From positions 1 through 64,000 of the forward strand of contig CADDXC010000001.1 of assembly GCA_902809985.1 (NCBI GenBank): a DNA stretch of 64,000 bases, given 5' to 3'. Made by a program: the position numbers and the translations under genes. Under the pieces are notes generated by a model that saw only the letters and a list, made by a program, of their open reading frames with translations, had not been told where the DNA came from and did no database searches. Numbering within the stretch: position 1 is the first letter of the stretch; every line of letters begins with the position of its first letter. Of this stretch, positions 17,215 to 25,575 are shown piece after piece. This DNA comes from Clostridiaceae bacterium BL-3. Its GTDB lineage: Bacteria; Bacillota; Clostridia; Clostridiales; Clostridiaceae.

Positions 17215-17592
17215 ATGAGAAAATTTAAATTTAGAATTTGGGACAGTAAAAATAAATGTTTTTATATAAGTGAAAATCCTTATCTTGAAGATGGAGTAAA
17301 AGAAGAAGGTAGATTTATAACTACAGAATTTACAGGTTTGAACGATAAAAATGGAAATGATATCTATGAAGAGGATATTATAGGGATAAATCAAGAGGAA
17401 AATTCCTTGAGATTACCTGTCAAGTTTGGCAGATATTCCTTTGATAAATTGATAGGCGAGTGTGGAGAGATCAGTGAGGCCACGGAACTGTATGGTTTTT
17501 ATGTAGAAAATGAATATTTATACATACAAATGCTCAAGGGGAATGTGGAGGTGCTAGGAAATACTTTCCAGAATAAAGAGGTTTTGGAATAG
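17215..17592 (+). CDS. YopX-family protein
   Basis: Small protein of 125 aa with the YopX signature: MRKFKFRIWDSKNKCFY at the start and FTGLNDKNGNDIYEEDI at about 41-57. YopX proteins are typical of Firmicute phages and their function is unknown. Here it stands alone, with AAAGGAGTG before the ATG, a strong terminator after it, and no capsid, integrase or replication genes around. It may be a relic of a prophage or a domesticated gene. Confidence 0.85.
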   Translation: MRKFKFRIWDSKNKCFYISENPYLEDGVKEEGRFITTEFTGLNDKNGNDIYEEDIIGINQEENSLRLPVKFGRYSFDKLIGECGEISEATELYGFYVENEYLYIQMLKGNVEVLGNTFQNKEVLE

Positions 17593-17609
17593 TTAAAATA
17601 TAAGAAAGG

Positions 17610-17660
17610 GAGTGCTGTAAAACTATTTTTTGAAATAGTTTTACAGCACTCTATTTTTAT
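17610..17660. terminator. Strong bidirectional terminator
   Basis: A near-perfect 20-bp stem begins GAGTGCTGTAAAACTATTTT (from 17610) and closes at 17651, with TATTTTTAT after it. It separates the rightward YopX gene from the leftward macro-domain gene. Confidence 0.85.
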
Positions 17661-17662
17661 AT

Positions 17663-18199
17663 CTAGATATATTTTTTACCCTCCTTGAGGAAAATATCTG
17701 TAGTTTTGTCATCATGGTTGCACATGACAATAGTTTTCAAATCTATATCATCTTTTCTGAGAAATTCTACTGAAGTTTTAAGAAGTATTTCTGCACATTT
17801 TTCTTTTGGAAATCTGAATACACCGGAGCTTATGGCCGGAATTGATATAGAAGTTAAATTATAGGACTCCGCCAGATTAAGTACGCTGGTCATGGCTTTT
17901 CTCAGTTTATTTTCTTCATTTCCCTCTCCCATTATTGGCCCTACAGTGTGTATTACAAATTTGGCTTTTAAATTATGACCATATGTTATGACAGCTTTTC
18001 CCACAGGCAGAGTGCCTATTTTTTTTATCATTTTATCGCTGTCTTTTTGTATTTCAATTCCACCTGCCCTCACTATGGCTAAAGCTGCCCCTCCACCATG
18101 ACTTAGAGAGCTGTTTGCAGGATTTACTATTGCATCACTTTGCTCTTTGGTTATGTCTCCTTTTTTGATTAAAATTTTTTTATTACCTATTTTAATCAT
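17663..18199 (-). CDS. Macro-domain (ADP-ribose-binding) protein
   Basis: Macro-domain protein of 178 aa, of the kind that binds ADP-ribose and may hydrolyse O-acetyl-ADP-ribose or ADP-ribosyl esters. Key motifs: GDITKEQSDAIVNPANSSLS near the N-terminus, GGGAALAIVRAGG, and SSGVFRFPKEKCAEIL. The frame extends to 18292, but GAGGAGGT directly precedes the ATG at 18197-18199. It follows the Ldh_2 gene by 64 bp and may share its transcript. Together with the NadD-like protein and several NAD-dependent dehydrogenases nearby it gives this region an NAD/ADP-ribose flavour (inference). Confidence 0.9.
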   Translation of the reverse strand: MIKIGNKKILIKKGDITKEQSDAIVNPANSSLSHGGGAALAIVRAGGIEIQKDSDKMIKKIGTLPVGKAVITYGHNLKAKFVIHTVGPIMGEGNEENKLRKAMTSVLNLAESYNLTSISIPAISSGVFRFPKEKCAEILLKTSVEFLRKDDIDLKTIVMCNHDDKTTDIFLKEGKKYI

Positions 18200-18263
18200 A
18201 CTCGTTACCTCCTCTAAAAATATTTTGAGATAGGAAATGGTTAATAGCTGAGATTGAAATCTC

Positions 18264-19364
18264 CTAACTCTTGACTTTAATGATATAGTCATTGGAATTT
18301 ATATGGAAGAATTGGCATATATCATCTATTTCATGAAGAGTTGCATCATTTATCGGAATTCCATTTTTAATTTTGTCATTATAAGATTCCACTTCTTTTT
18401 CACCATGGGTATATATCCTGACGGCTCCTTTTGCTTTTTTGGAACTTCTAAGTTCATCTAAATATTTTGAAAGTCTGCTTTCAATGGATTTTTTATCCCC
18501 AAATATACCATAGTCTACTGCACATAAAAAGTGACAGGTACCTGAACCACCAGATCCGTCAAGATGGACATAATTTCCAGTAGAGCCCCCTGATAGAATT
18601 GCTGTGAATATTTCAACCGCTAGAGCAAAACCGTATCCCTTATGTCCTCCTGTTAATTCTTTAGAACCTCCAAGTGGGAGCAATCCGCCTCCCAGCTTTC
18701 TTGGTACATTGTACAGTATATCATAGGGGTCAGTGGTTTCTTCTCCATCTTTATTCAATGCCAGGCCCAAAGGAAGGGGTTCATGTTTTTTATTATAGAC
18801 TTCAATTTTACCTCTAGTTACTACACTAGTGGCCATGTCCATTAAAAATGGATAGGGTTCAGCTGGTATAGATATAGCGATGGGATTTGTGCCGAGCATG
18901 GCTTCTTTGCCAAAAGTGGGTACTATGACAGCTGGTGAATTTGTCATTGAAATTCCCATGAGGCCTGATTCCTCTGCCATCTTAGCATAGTATCCTGCAA
19001 TACCGTAGTGATTGGAGTTTCTTACAGAAACCATGCCAATCCCTGAAGCCTTAGCTTTTTCTATGGCAAGATTCATGGCTCTTTTACCTGTTAATTGTCC
19101 CATGCCGGCCTGACCGTCTATAACTGCGGATATGGGTGTTTCTTTTATGATTTTTGGACTGGAGTCAACTATTATCAAACCCTGTTTTATTTCACTGTAA
19201 TATTTTACTAATCTCTGAATGCCGTGGGATTCAATGCCATATAGATCTGATAATAACAATACATCTGTAATAGTTTTACTGTCCTCCGGGTTAAATCCAA
19301 ATTTTTCAAAGACAATGTGGCACAGCTTTTTTAGTCCTTCATATTTGACTTTTGAATATGTCAT
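18264..19364 (-). CDS. Malate/L-lactate dehydrogenase, Ldh_2 (YlbC/sulfolactate type) family
   Basis: NAD(P)-dependent 2-hydroxyacid dehydrogenase of 366 aa, unrelated in fold to classical LDH. It shows family marks ESHGIQRL (catalytic histidine), NSNHYGIAGYYA, GTNPIAISIPA and GGHKGYGFALAVEI. Members use malate, lactate, sulfolactate, ureidoglycolate and similar compounds; the substrate cannot be told from sequence. AGGAGG lies before the ATG. The macro-domain gene follows. Three other dehydrogenase-like genes lie within 11 kb. Confidence 0.88.
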   Translation of the reverse strand: MTYSKVKYEGLKKLCHIVFEKFGFNPEDSKTITDVLLLSDLYGIESHGIQRLVKYYSEIKQGLIIVDSSPKIIKETPISAVIDGQAGMGQLTGKRAMNLAIEKAKASGIGMVSVRNSNHYGIAGYYAKMAEESGLMGISMTNSPAVIVPTFGKEAMLGTNPIAISIPAEPYPFLMDMATSVVTRGKIEVYNKKHEPLPLGLALNKDGEETTDPYDILYNVPRKLGGGLLPLGGSKELTGGHKGYGFALAVEIFTAILSGGSTGNYVHLDGSGGSGTCHFLCAVDYGIFGDKKSIESRLSKYLDELRSSKKAKGAVRIYTHGEKEVESYNDKIKNGIPINDATLHEIDDICQFFHINSNDYIIKVKS

Positions 19365-19633
19365 TTTTATCCTCCTATAAACACAATAATGTAGTTAATG
19401 GCTGGGGTTTAAACTTTTAATGAAGTTAAAAATTTCTTCATCAATTTTAGTTCTTAACTCTTAACTGCATAATAATATATTACATATTATAATAGTATAT
19501 TTTGGTGTTTAATTCCAGTATGTTTTATACAGTAAATAGCATTATATTGAAATAATTGAAGCTATCAACTATAATAATGTTAATCATTTAAGGAAATTGG
19601 TGTAATTAATATTATTTGGGTATTGATATTTCA

Positions 19634-20497
19634 ATGAGGGAGATGTTTGATACTATGGGCGGAGGGTACAATTATGTAAAGGTTAATCCAGCAGAAAATA
19701 TGACTATATTTGTATTGGACAAGGTTAACAGAAACCAACAGCCCAAAATGGCAAATAAATTGATGAATTATAATAGTATTCATGGAGAACAGGTAGGGTT
19801 TATTGAAAGCCCAAAGACATTAGAAGGTAAAAGACAAGATGTTATCAGGCTGCAGATGATGGGTGGGGAATTTTGTGGAAATGCCGCTAGATCTTTTGCC
19901 GCATGTATGGTATTTTTTCATAATTCGACTATAAAGAAAATAAAAGAAAGATATTTTACCAGTTTTGAAATATCAGGAGTGAATGAATTAATAAACTGTG
20001 AGGTAAGGAATACCGAAAAAGAAAATGTTTTCTACTCCAAAGTTCAAATGCCTTTGCCGCAAAAAATTGAAAAATGTAGTTTTTCAATTGATGGCAAAAA
20101 TATAGAAGTAAAAAAAATTGAGCTCTGCGGAATTACACATTTTATTGTGGATGCAGATGAAATTGAAAATAATGATGATTTGTTTTCAATGATAAAAAGA
20201 TATATGGATAGAGAAAAATATGATGCATTTGGTATAATGTATTATGATCCACTGAAATATTTTTTGACACCTTTAGTGTATGTTAAAGCTACTGACAGTT
20301 TGTTATGGGAAAGAAGTTGTGCATCTGGAACTACAGCTTTGGCAGTTTCACTTACTTCTAATGAAGGTGAACATAATTATACCATAAATCAGCCTGGAGG
20401 AATTTTAGAAGTTTCGACATTCTATAAAAATAATAATATTAAAGAATTGACATTGGCTGGACCAGTGGAGATAGTAGCAAAGGGAGTATTTTATTAA
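19634..20497 (+). CDS. DapF-fold epimerase resembling histidine racemase CntK
   Basis: Cofactor-independent racemase/epimerase fold with two catalytic cysteines: one in GGEFCGNAARSF (about 84-95 of the longest frame) and one in ERSCASGTTALA (about 232-243). Segments VNPAENMTIFV, EQVGFIES, GGEFCGNA, SLLWERSC and INQPGG closely match my memory of the staphylopine enzyme CntK, and fit less well with diaminopimelate epimerase. So an L/D amino-acid racemase is inferred, perhaps histidine. No cntL/cntM metallophore genes are nearby. The start is unclear: TTG 19616, ATG 19634, ATG 19643 or ATG 19655 are possible, with AGGGAG at 19637-19642 as a candidate ribosome site for the last. Confidence 0.75.
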   Translation: MREMFDTMGGGYNYVKVNPAENMTIFVLDKVNRNQQPKMANKLMNYNSIHGEQVGFIESPKTLEGKRQDVIRLQMMGGEFCGNAARSFAACMVFFHNSTIKKIKERYFTSFEISGVNELINCEVRNTEKENVFYSKVQMPLPQKIEKCSFSIDGKNIEVKKIELCGITHFIVDADEIENNDDLFSMIKRYMDREKYDAFGIMYYDPLKYFLTPLVYVKATDSLLWERSCASGTTALAVSLTSNEGEHNYTINQPGGILEVSTFYKNNNIKELTLAGPVEIVAKGVFY

Positions 20498-20657
20498 AGA
20501 ACATACACATAGTAGTGATTATCTCCTACTTTGAGAAGTTTGGGAGTATTAACACTTGTAGCGTTCGGATAAAATAGAATTGTTTAAAGGACAACGGTGA
20601 TTAAGTGTGTTTTTGCATTTGCATCTGCAAAATAAAAAATGATGGAAGGTAAAAATA

Positions 20658-21476
20658 ATGAGTAAGATATTAAGAATAGGTGATAAAAATTTTGAAATTG
20701 GTAAAAAAACCCATATCATGGGTATACTAAATGTTACACCGGATTCTTTTTCCGACGGCGGAAAGTTTAATAGTATAGAGCGTGCTATAGAACATGCTAG
20801 AAAGATGGAAGCTGAAGGTGCGGACATAATAGATGTGGGAGGAGAATCCACAAGGCCAGGTCATATGCCAGTGGATCAGGAGGAAGAAATTGAAAGAGTG
20901 ATTCCTGTAATAGGTGCGCTTAAAAAATATATAGATATACCTATTTCAGTAGATACTTACAAGGGAAAAGTGGCAGAGGAAGCTTTAAAAGCTGGAGCAA
21001 ACTTCATAAATGATGTATGGGGCTTCAAAAAAGATCAGTATATGGCTGAAGTGGCAGCTCATTATAAAGTTCCATGTTGTCTTATGCACAATAGAAATAA
21101 TAGAAATTACAAAAATTTAATGGAAGATCTGTTGAGCGATTTAAAGGAAAGTGTGGATATAGCTTTAAAAGCTGGAGTAGATCCGGAAAATATAATATTG
21201 GATCCAGGTATAGGCTTTGCTAAAGACTATGAACAAAATTTAGATGTCATGAATAACTTGGAACAGCTTTCAAAGCTGGGATATCCGGTTCTTCTGGGAA
21301 CATCCAGAAAATCCATGATAGGAAATGCATTAAAACTTCCCACAGATGAAAGAGTTGAAGGTACTATAGCTACAACGGTGATAGGCATAATGAAAAATTG
21401 TGATTTTGTGAGAGTTCATGATGTGAAAGAAAATAAAAGAGCGGTAATGATGGCAGATGCAATATTGAGAAGATAA
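20658..21476 (+). CDS. folP: Dihydropteroate synthase
   Basis: Folate biosynthesis: joins 6-hydroxymethyl-dihydropterin pyrophosphate to p-aminobenzoate. TIM-barrel protein of 272 aa with all signatures: MGILNVTPDSFSDGG, DIIDVGGESTRPGH, FINDVWGF, DPGIGFAKDYEQN and LGTSRKSMIG, which contact pterin and the sulfonamide/pABA site. GGAAGG precedes the ATG. It is the first gene of folP-folE-HD-folBK; the next start is about 83 bp on. Confidence 0.95.
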   Translation: MSKILRIGDKNFEIGKKTHIMGILNVTPDSFSDGGKFNSIERAIEHARKMEAEGADIIDVGGESTRPGHMPVDQEEEIERVIPVIGALKKYIDIPISVDTYKGKVAEEALKAGANFINDVWGFKKDQYMAEVAAHYKVPCCLMHNRNNRNYKNLMEDLLSDLKESVDIALKAGVDPENIILDPGIGFAKDYEQNLDVMNNLEQLSKLGYPVLLGTSRKSMIGNALKLPTDERVEGTIATTVIGIMKNCDFVRVHDVKENKRAVMMADAILRR

Positions 21477-21515
21477 AGTGTCTGAAAGGTATATTGTAAT
21501 CTATTTTAGATGCAT

Positions 21516-21563
21516 GGGAGGGGAGAATATTGAGTATTCACTGCTCAATATAACTTATTGTGA
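21516..21563 (+). promoter_or_regulatory. Hairpin between a ribosome binding site and the folE start
   Basis: GGGAGGGGAG (21516-21525) is the only good ribosome site before folE, yet the start codon is 35 nt or more away. Between them ATATTGAG and CTCAATAT (about 21527-21552) form a perfect 8-bp hairpin with a 9-nt loop. An in-frame TAA at 21551 rules out an earlier folE start. Folding would bring the site to about 11-14 nt from the start. A 7-codon TTG mini-ORF also begins just after the site. Confidence 0.55.
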
Positions 21564-22120
21564 TGGATGATAATAAAATTAAAAAGGCAGTAAAGATGAT
21601 TATTGAAGCTATAGGGGAAGATCCCGAAAGAGAAGGGCTTATTGAAACTCCAGATAGAATTGCCAGAATGTATAGAGAAATTTTTTCAGGATACAATGAG
21701 AGTCCTGAAAAACATCTAAAAAAGGTATTTACGGTGAACAGTACTGATATAGTATTGGAAAAGGATATTGTATTTTATTCCATTTGTGAACACCATCTTA
21801 TGCCTTTTTATGGTAAAGTACATATTGCCTATGTTCCCAATGACAAAGTGGTTGGCTTGAGCAAATTGGCCAGGACTGTGGAGGTCTTTGCGAAAAGGCT
21901 CCAGCTCCAGGAGAGAATGACCGTTCAAATTGCTGATTCAATAATGAGATATTTGGATGCCAAAGGAGTTATGGTAGTTGTAAAGGCTGAACACATGTGC
22001 ATGACCATGAGGGGAGTAAAAAAACCTGGAAGCAAGACTGTTACTACGGCTACCAGAGGAATATTCAAAGAGGACTCCAGATATAGGGAAGAAGTATATA
22101 AAATGCTCAATGTAGAATAA
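21560..22120 (+). CDS. folE: GTP cyclohydrolase I
   Basis: Converts GTP to 7,8-dihydroneopterin triphosphate, the first folate step. 186 aa, with [17 protein letters not shown], zinc-binding [18 protein letters not shown], and a second zinc cysteine in [14 protein letters not shown]. The start is GTG 21560 or ATG 21563, since TAA at 21551 closes the frame. The ribosome site is displaced upstream by a hairpin (see separate entry). The HD gene follows after 4 bp. Confidence 0.94.
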   Translation: MMDDNKIKKAVKMIIEAIGEDPEREGLIETPDRIARMYREIFSGYNESPEKHLKKVFTVNSTDIVLEKDIVFYSICEHHLMPFYGKVHIAYVPNDKVVGLSKLARTVEVFAKRLQLQERMTVQIADSIMRYLDAKGVMVVVKAEHMCMTMRGVKKPGSKTVTTATRGIFKEDSRYREEVYKMLNVE

Positions 22121-22124
22121 AAGT

Positions 22125-22613
22125 GTGGTGCTTATTGTGGAAAAGGTCAATGCCATATTGAAAAATCATGATTTTTGCAGATATCTGTCTCGGATAGATG
22201 ATATGGAAAGAACCAGGAAATTTTGCAGGCACGGCATCTGCCATCTTATGGATGTCGCCAGGATTGCATATATAATGGTGCTTGAAAAAAATATAAAAGT
22301 GGAAAAACAAATAATATATGCAGCTGCACTGCTCCATGATATAGGAAGAGGGGAGCAGTATGAAAAAGGTACACCTCATGAAATTGCAGGTGTTAAAATT
22401 GCCAAGGATATATTGGAAAAATGCGGGTTTGATGAATATGAGAAAAAGCAAGTGCTGGATCTTATAGGCAGTCATAGAAAATCAGATAATTGGGATTCAT
22501 TAAAGAAGATATTTTATAAAAGTGATAAGATATCAAGAAAATGTTTTATGTGCAGTGTATTTTCCGACTGCAGCTGGCCGGAGGAAAAGAAAAATTACGG
22601 TATTGAGTATTGA
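22125..22613 (+). CDS. HD-domain phosphohydrolase in the folate operon
   Basis: 162 aa with an HD metal-binding set: H40 (GICHLMDVAR), H71-D72 (ALLHDIGRG), H85 (TPHEIAG), H117 (IGSHRKSDN) and D134 (YKSDKISR). A cysteine cluster CFMCSVFSDC (140-149) sits at the C-terminus. It starts 4 bp after folE and ends 21 bp before folBK, so it is surely co-transcribed. The pathway needs removal of pyrophosphate or phosphate from dihydroneopterin triphosphate, and no Nudix FolQ is present here; this protein is a candidate for that step (inference). The GTG start is used for want of a better one. Confidence 0.82.
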   Translation: MVLIVEKVNAILKNHDFCRYLSRIDDMERTRKFCRHGICHLMDVARIAYIMVLEKNIKVEKQIIYAAALLHDIGRGEQYEKGTPHEIAGVKIAKDILEKCGFDEYEKKQVLDLIGSHRKSDNWDSLKKIFYKSDKISRKCFMCSVFSDCSWPEEKKNYGIEY

Positions 22614-22634
22614 TGCGCAGTTAGGAGGTCCCAG

Positions 22635-23462
22635 ATGGATGTTATATATATAGAAGATTTAGAGGTTTATGCACATCACGGAGTAAATCAAGCTGAAAAA
22701 GATATGGGCCAAAAATTTTTGATATCTTTAAAATTGTATCTTGATTTAAGAGATGCCGGGAAGCATGATGATCTCAGCAGTACCATAAATTATGCAGTGC
22801 TCTGCAATGATGTGGAAGGGGAATTCAAAAAGAAAAAATATGATCTTATTGAAACATCGGCAGAAGTTCTGTCAGAATTTATATTAAAAAAATATGCAAG
22901 GGTGAAACGGGTAAAAGTGAGAGTTAAAAAACCCTGGGCACCCATAGGCAAGCCGCTTAAATGGGCAGCAATTGAAGTGGACAGGCGTTGGCACAGAACT
23001 TATATTTCTGTGGGCTCCAATTTGGGAGACAGAGAACAGAATATAAAAGATGCTGTCCATATTATAAATTCTTCTGATTCGAGCAGAATAGTCAAAATGT
23101 CCAAATTATATGAAACAAAGCCTGTAGGATATTTAAAACAAGGTGATTTTTTAAATGGAGCCCTGGAGTTGGAAACCTTACTGACTCCGGAAGAACTTAT
23201 AGATTTTTTAATGCAGGTGGAAAAGAAGTTAAAGAGAGAAAGAAAAATAAAGTGGGGTCCCAGAACTCTGGATCTGGATGTGGTTTTATATGATAATCTG
23301 GTTACTGCAGATGAAAAGATAGTCATACCCCATCCGAGAATGCATAAAAGGTTGTTTGTATTAAAACCTCTGTGTGATATTGCACCCTATGTTGTGCATC
23401 CTGTTTTAAATGCCAGATTAATAGATTTGACCACTGAATTGGAAAAAACAGAAAAAATGTAA
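22635..23462 (+). CDS. folBK: Bifunctional dihydroneopterin aldolase / HPPK (FolB-FolK fusion)
   Basis: 275 aa. Residues 1-118 are FolB (IEDLEVYAHHGVNQAEKDMG, and KKPWAPIGKPLKWAAIEVDR), which cleaves dihydroneopterin. Residues 120-275 are FolK (ISVGSNLGDREQNI, RKIKWGPRTLDLDVVLY, IPHPRMHKRLFVLKPL), which pyrophosphorylates hydroxymethyl-dihydropterin. The fusion is common in Firmicutes. AGGAGG precedes the ATG. Its product feeds FolP, encoded at the head of the operon. Confidence 0.95.
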   Translation: MDVIYIEDLEVYAHHGVNQAEKDMGQKFLISLKLYLDLRDAGKHDDLSSTINYAVLCNDVEGEFKKKKYDLIETSAEVLSEFILKKYARVKRVKVRVKKPWAPIGKPLKWAAIEVDRRWHRTYISVGSNLGDREQNIKDAVHIINSSDSSRIVKMSKLYETKPVGYLKQGDFLNGALELETLLTPEELIDFLMQVEKKLKRERKIKWGPRTLDLDVVLYDNLVTADEKIVIPHPRMHKRLFVLKPLCDIAPYVVHPVLNARLIDLTTELEKTEKM

Positions 23463-23468
23463 AGTAAT

Positions 23469-23508
23469 CCAGCCCTTTGAATTTATACTCTTCAAAAGGC
23501 TGCTTTTT
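23469..23508. terminator. Terminator between folBK and the S41 gene
   Basis: AGCCCTTTGAA pairs with TTCAAAAGGCT around a 9-nt loop, followed by GCTTTTTACTT. It ends the folate operon and may also serve the convergent leftward operon. Confidence 0.7.
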
Positions 23509-24751
23509 ACTTGTTCGTGATATAGTTGAGCACAGGATCTCTTTTGTTTATATAATCCTCTATGGAGATTTCAACTATCTTATCAGGACTAAAGGTATTG
23601 TCATTATCTCTGGAGATTCTGTTGAACTGGGTGGAATATTGTATACTTATTTTTGAATTGGGAAGATCAAAAGTTCTTACAGCTCCAAAATGATTTGGTT
23701 TTCCGCTGGTTTCCTCACCTACAAAACTGGCGTTGGTTTCATCTCTCAATTGAACCAGGTTTATTAGTGCAGAGGAAAAAGTTGCCCTTCCGGTTATCAC
23801 AAAAAATCTGTCTTTATTATTGAGTTTATTGCTTTTTATCCACTGTATAATTGAATTCATGTATTTGTCACTGCCGCCGGGATTGTCCCGCATGTCAATT
23901 ACAAATTTATCCACAGGGTGAGTATCCATGAATTTAAGCATTTTGTTTGTAAAGTCCTCCAGGGATTCATTTTCTTCCTCCTCGCATTTGTTGTATTTGA
24001 AGTACAGCAGCTTTTTACTTTCCACATATTCATACCAGTAATTCAAATTGCTTTTTTGCCGGTAAAGGGGATAGGAGCTGTCAGGTTTACCTGCTGCAAT
24101 AAATTTGCCTTTTAAGTCATGGGCAGGTTTGGGATCTATATTCAAATCAAATATGTTTCCATGTATATCTTTAAAAGTGAAAGCAGTGTTTTTTGCAGGA
24201 TTTACAATTTTGAGCCCATGAAGGATGTCTGCATTCATAAGGTATTTTGGAAGGCTCTTTTTTATCATGGCATAATTGTCTTTCACAATAAGAGGCAAAA
24301 TATGTTCTTTTACTTTTTCCACATCCATGTCATCTATTTTCAAAAGCTTTCCATAGAGGGATCTTTTGTATTGAGCGGTGGTGTTTATGACGTAAATACC
24401 ATCCTTGAAATAATAAAATTCAAAAGGATAGATATGATCTGGCTTTTTATAGGCAGAAGTATGACTGTCTCCCAGTGAAGCGGTTATTCTGTAAATTCCT
24501 GCAGTTATTTCGTCGTCGTTAAGCTTTGATATGGAATTTTTCAAATTCTCCATTTCGCTGTTGAAATTATTTTCACTGATTTTTGGAAAAGCATCCACGT
24601 GTTTTTGGGGAAGGGCATTTTGCAGGTAGTTTAAGTCCTTTTCCCATCGGGTATCCCTGCTGCCGCCCAGATATTGAGTTTCACAGGCTGCAAGTGACAA
24701 AGCAGAACATATAATGGATATACATATGATGATTTTTATGAATTTATTCAT
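23507..24751 (-). CDS. S41-peptidase-like lipoprotein
   Basis: 414 aa. The N-terminus is a lipoprotein signal with lipobox LSLAAC (lipidated C23). The C-terminal half resembles the tail-specific protease fold: FVIDMRDNPGGSDKYMN (about 285-300) and FFVITGRATFSSALINLV with a candidate nucleophilic serine in ATFSSA. No clear PDZ domain is seen. It probably acts on the outer face of the membrane. It is the last gene of the leftward response regulator/kinase/ABC operon, 32 bp after a permease, so it may add a protease step to antimicrobial-peptide defence (inference). Confidence 0.75.
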   Translation of the reverse strand: MNKFIKIIICISIICSALSLAACETQYLGGSRDTRWEKDLNYLQNALPQKHVDAFPKISENNFNSEMENLKNSISKLNDDEITAGIYRITASLGDSHTSAYKKPDHIYPFEFYYFKDGIYVINTTAQYKRSLYGKLLKIDDMDVEKVKEHILPLIVKDNYAMIKKSLPKYLMNADILHGLKIVNPAKNTAFTFKDIHGNIFDLNIDPKPAHDLKGKFIAAGKPDSSYPLYRQKSNLNYWYEYVESKKLLYFKYNKCEEEENESLEDFTNKMLKFMDTHPVDKFVIDMRDNPGGSDKYMNSIIQWIKSNKLNNKDRFFVITGRATFSSALINLVQLRDETNASFVGEETSGKPNHFGAVRTFDLPNSKISIQYSTQFNRISRDNDNTFSPDKIVEISIEDYINKRDPVLNYITNK

Positions 24752-24783
24752 TTCAAACTCCTTTTCATGTTTAAGTATAAGCT

Positions 24784-25509
24784 CTAGACTATATCCTGAC
24801 TGCAGAAGCTGTACAGAGAGGCGGAAATAAATAATATAAAAATGGAGACAGTGCCTATTATAATACAGCTTAAGCGGATGTCTCTTAAATTGTAGATGTA
24901 TGCTGCTGAAAGATAGGGGTAGGCAGTAGGTATGTATTCAAGATGCTCTGTCTTATCCATCAGTAGGGTGTTCAATACAAAGGATAGAATTCCGTATAAA
25001 GAAGGTATTGTCATATTTTTGCTCATATTTACGATCAGTACTGGAATGGGAATCAGCAAGAACTGAAAAAGCAGGGAACATGCCTGGGCTTTAACAGTGG
25101 TTATCATCAGGGAATACTCTGGTATAGCTCCGTGTAAAAAATAATAACTGACAGGTATGGACAAGCTTTCGACTATGTATGTAATGAATATGAGAACATA
25201 AATTGAAATTAATTTTCCCATAAAAATTTTAAACCTGCTTACAGGGTAGGTATACAATGTGCTGGCAGTCTTGTCTGAGAATTCCCTTGAGAAAACATAG
25301 GCTGCAGCAAGTGTAAAAAGTATGGGATATATCATTAGAAAATTTATCTGGTCTATGTTGTAGGCATATTTTTCGTAAATCATCTCACTTTCTGTAATAA
25401 ATCTTGCCAGAAACATGAGTATTGTCATGGCCGTGCCTCCGATTAAGATAAGGGAAGATGTATAGCTTCTTTTTAATTTCAAGAGTTCACAGTATATTAT
25501 GTTTGGCAT
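24784..25509 (-). CDS. ABC-2 type permease, lantibiotic-immunity (LanG/LanE) class
   Basis: 241 aa with six membrane helices. It starts MPNIIYCELLKLKRSYTSSL and has YVFSREFSDKTASTLYTYPV in the first half, a run shared with the next permease gene. Small ABC-2 permeases of this form pair with each other in LanFEG and CprABC transporters that expel lantibiotics. AAGGAGG precedes the ATG. It lies 66 bp after the partner permease. Confidence 0.82.
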   Translation of the reverse strand: MPNIIYCELLKLKRSYTSSLILIGGTAMTILMFLARFITESEMIYEKYAYNIDQINFLMIYPILFTLAAAYVFSREFSDKTASTLYTYPVSRFKIFMGKLISIYVLIFITYIVESLSIPVSYYFLHGAIPEYSLMITTVKAQACSLLFQFLLIPIPVLIVNMSKNMTIPSLYGILSFVLNTLLMDKTEHLEYIPTAYPYLSAAYIYNLRDIRLSCIIIGTVSIFILFISASLYSFCSQDIV

Positions 25510-25575
25510 TTCAAGGCCTCCTTATTTATTCTGAAATTCAAAGTGCAAAAAGTAAGTTTCACAGAAATCTGACAA

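Noticed and set aside
16483-17394. 303-codon open frame on the minus strand
   Set aside because: It lies antisense to the C26 peptidase and YopX genes, whose frames show clear family motifs; its product is low-complexity and resembles nothing.
17215-18199. Prophage remnant around the YopX gene
   Set aside because: No integrase, structural, lysis or replication genes and no attachment-site repeats were seen.
20498-20657. Possible tetrahydrofolate riboswitch before folP (CGGTGA, TTGCATC and an ACACTT/AAGTGT pairing)
   Set aside because: The conserved segments are not in the right order and the outer helix cannot be closed. A covariance search with the THF model would settle it.
22107-22475. 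122-codon minus-strand frame in the folate operon
   Set aside because: It is the antisense shadow of the HD-domain gene, which has a complete metal-ligand set.
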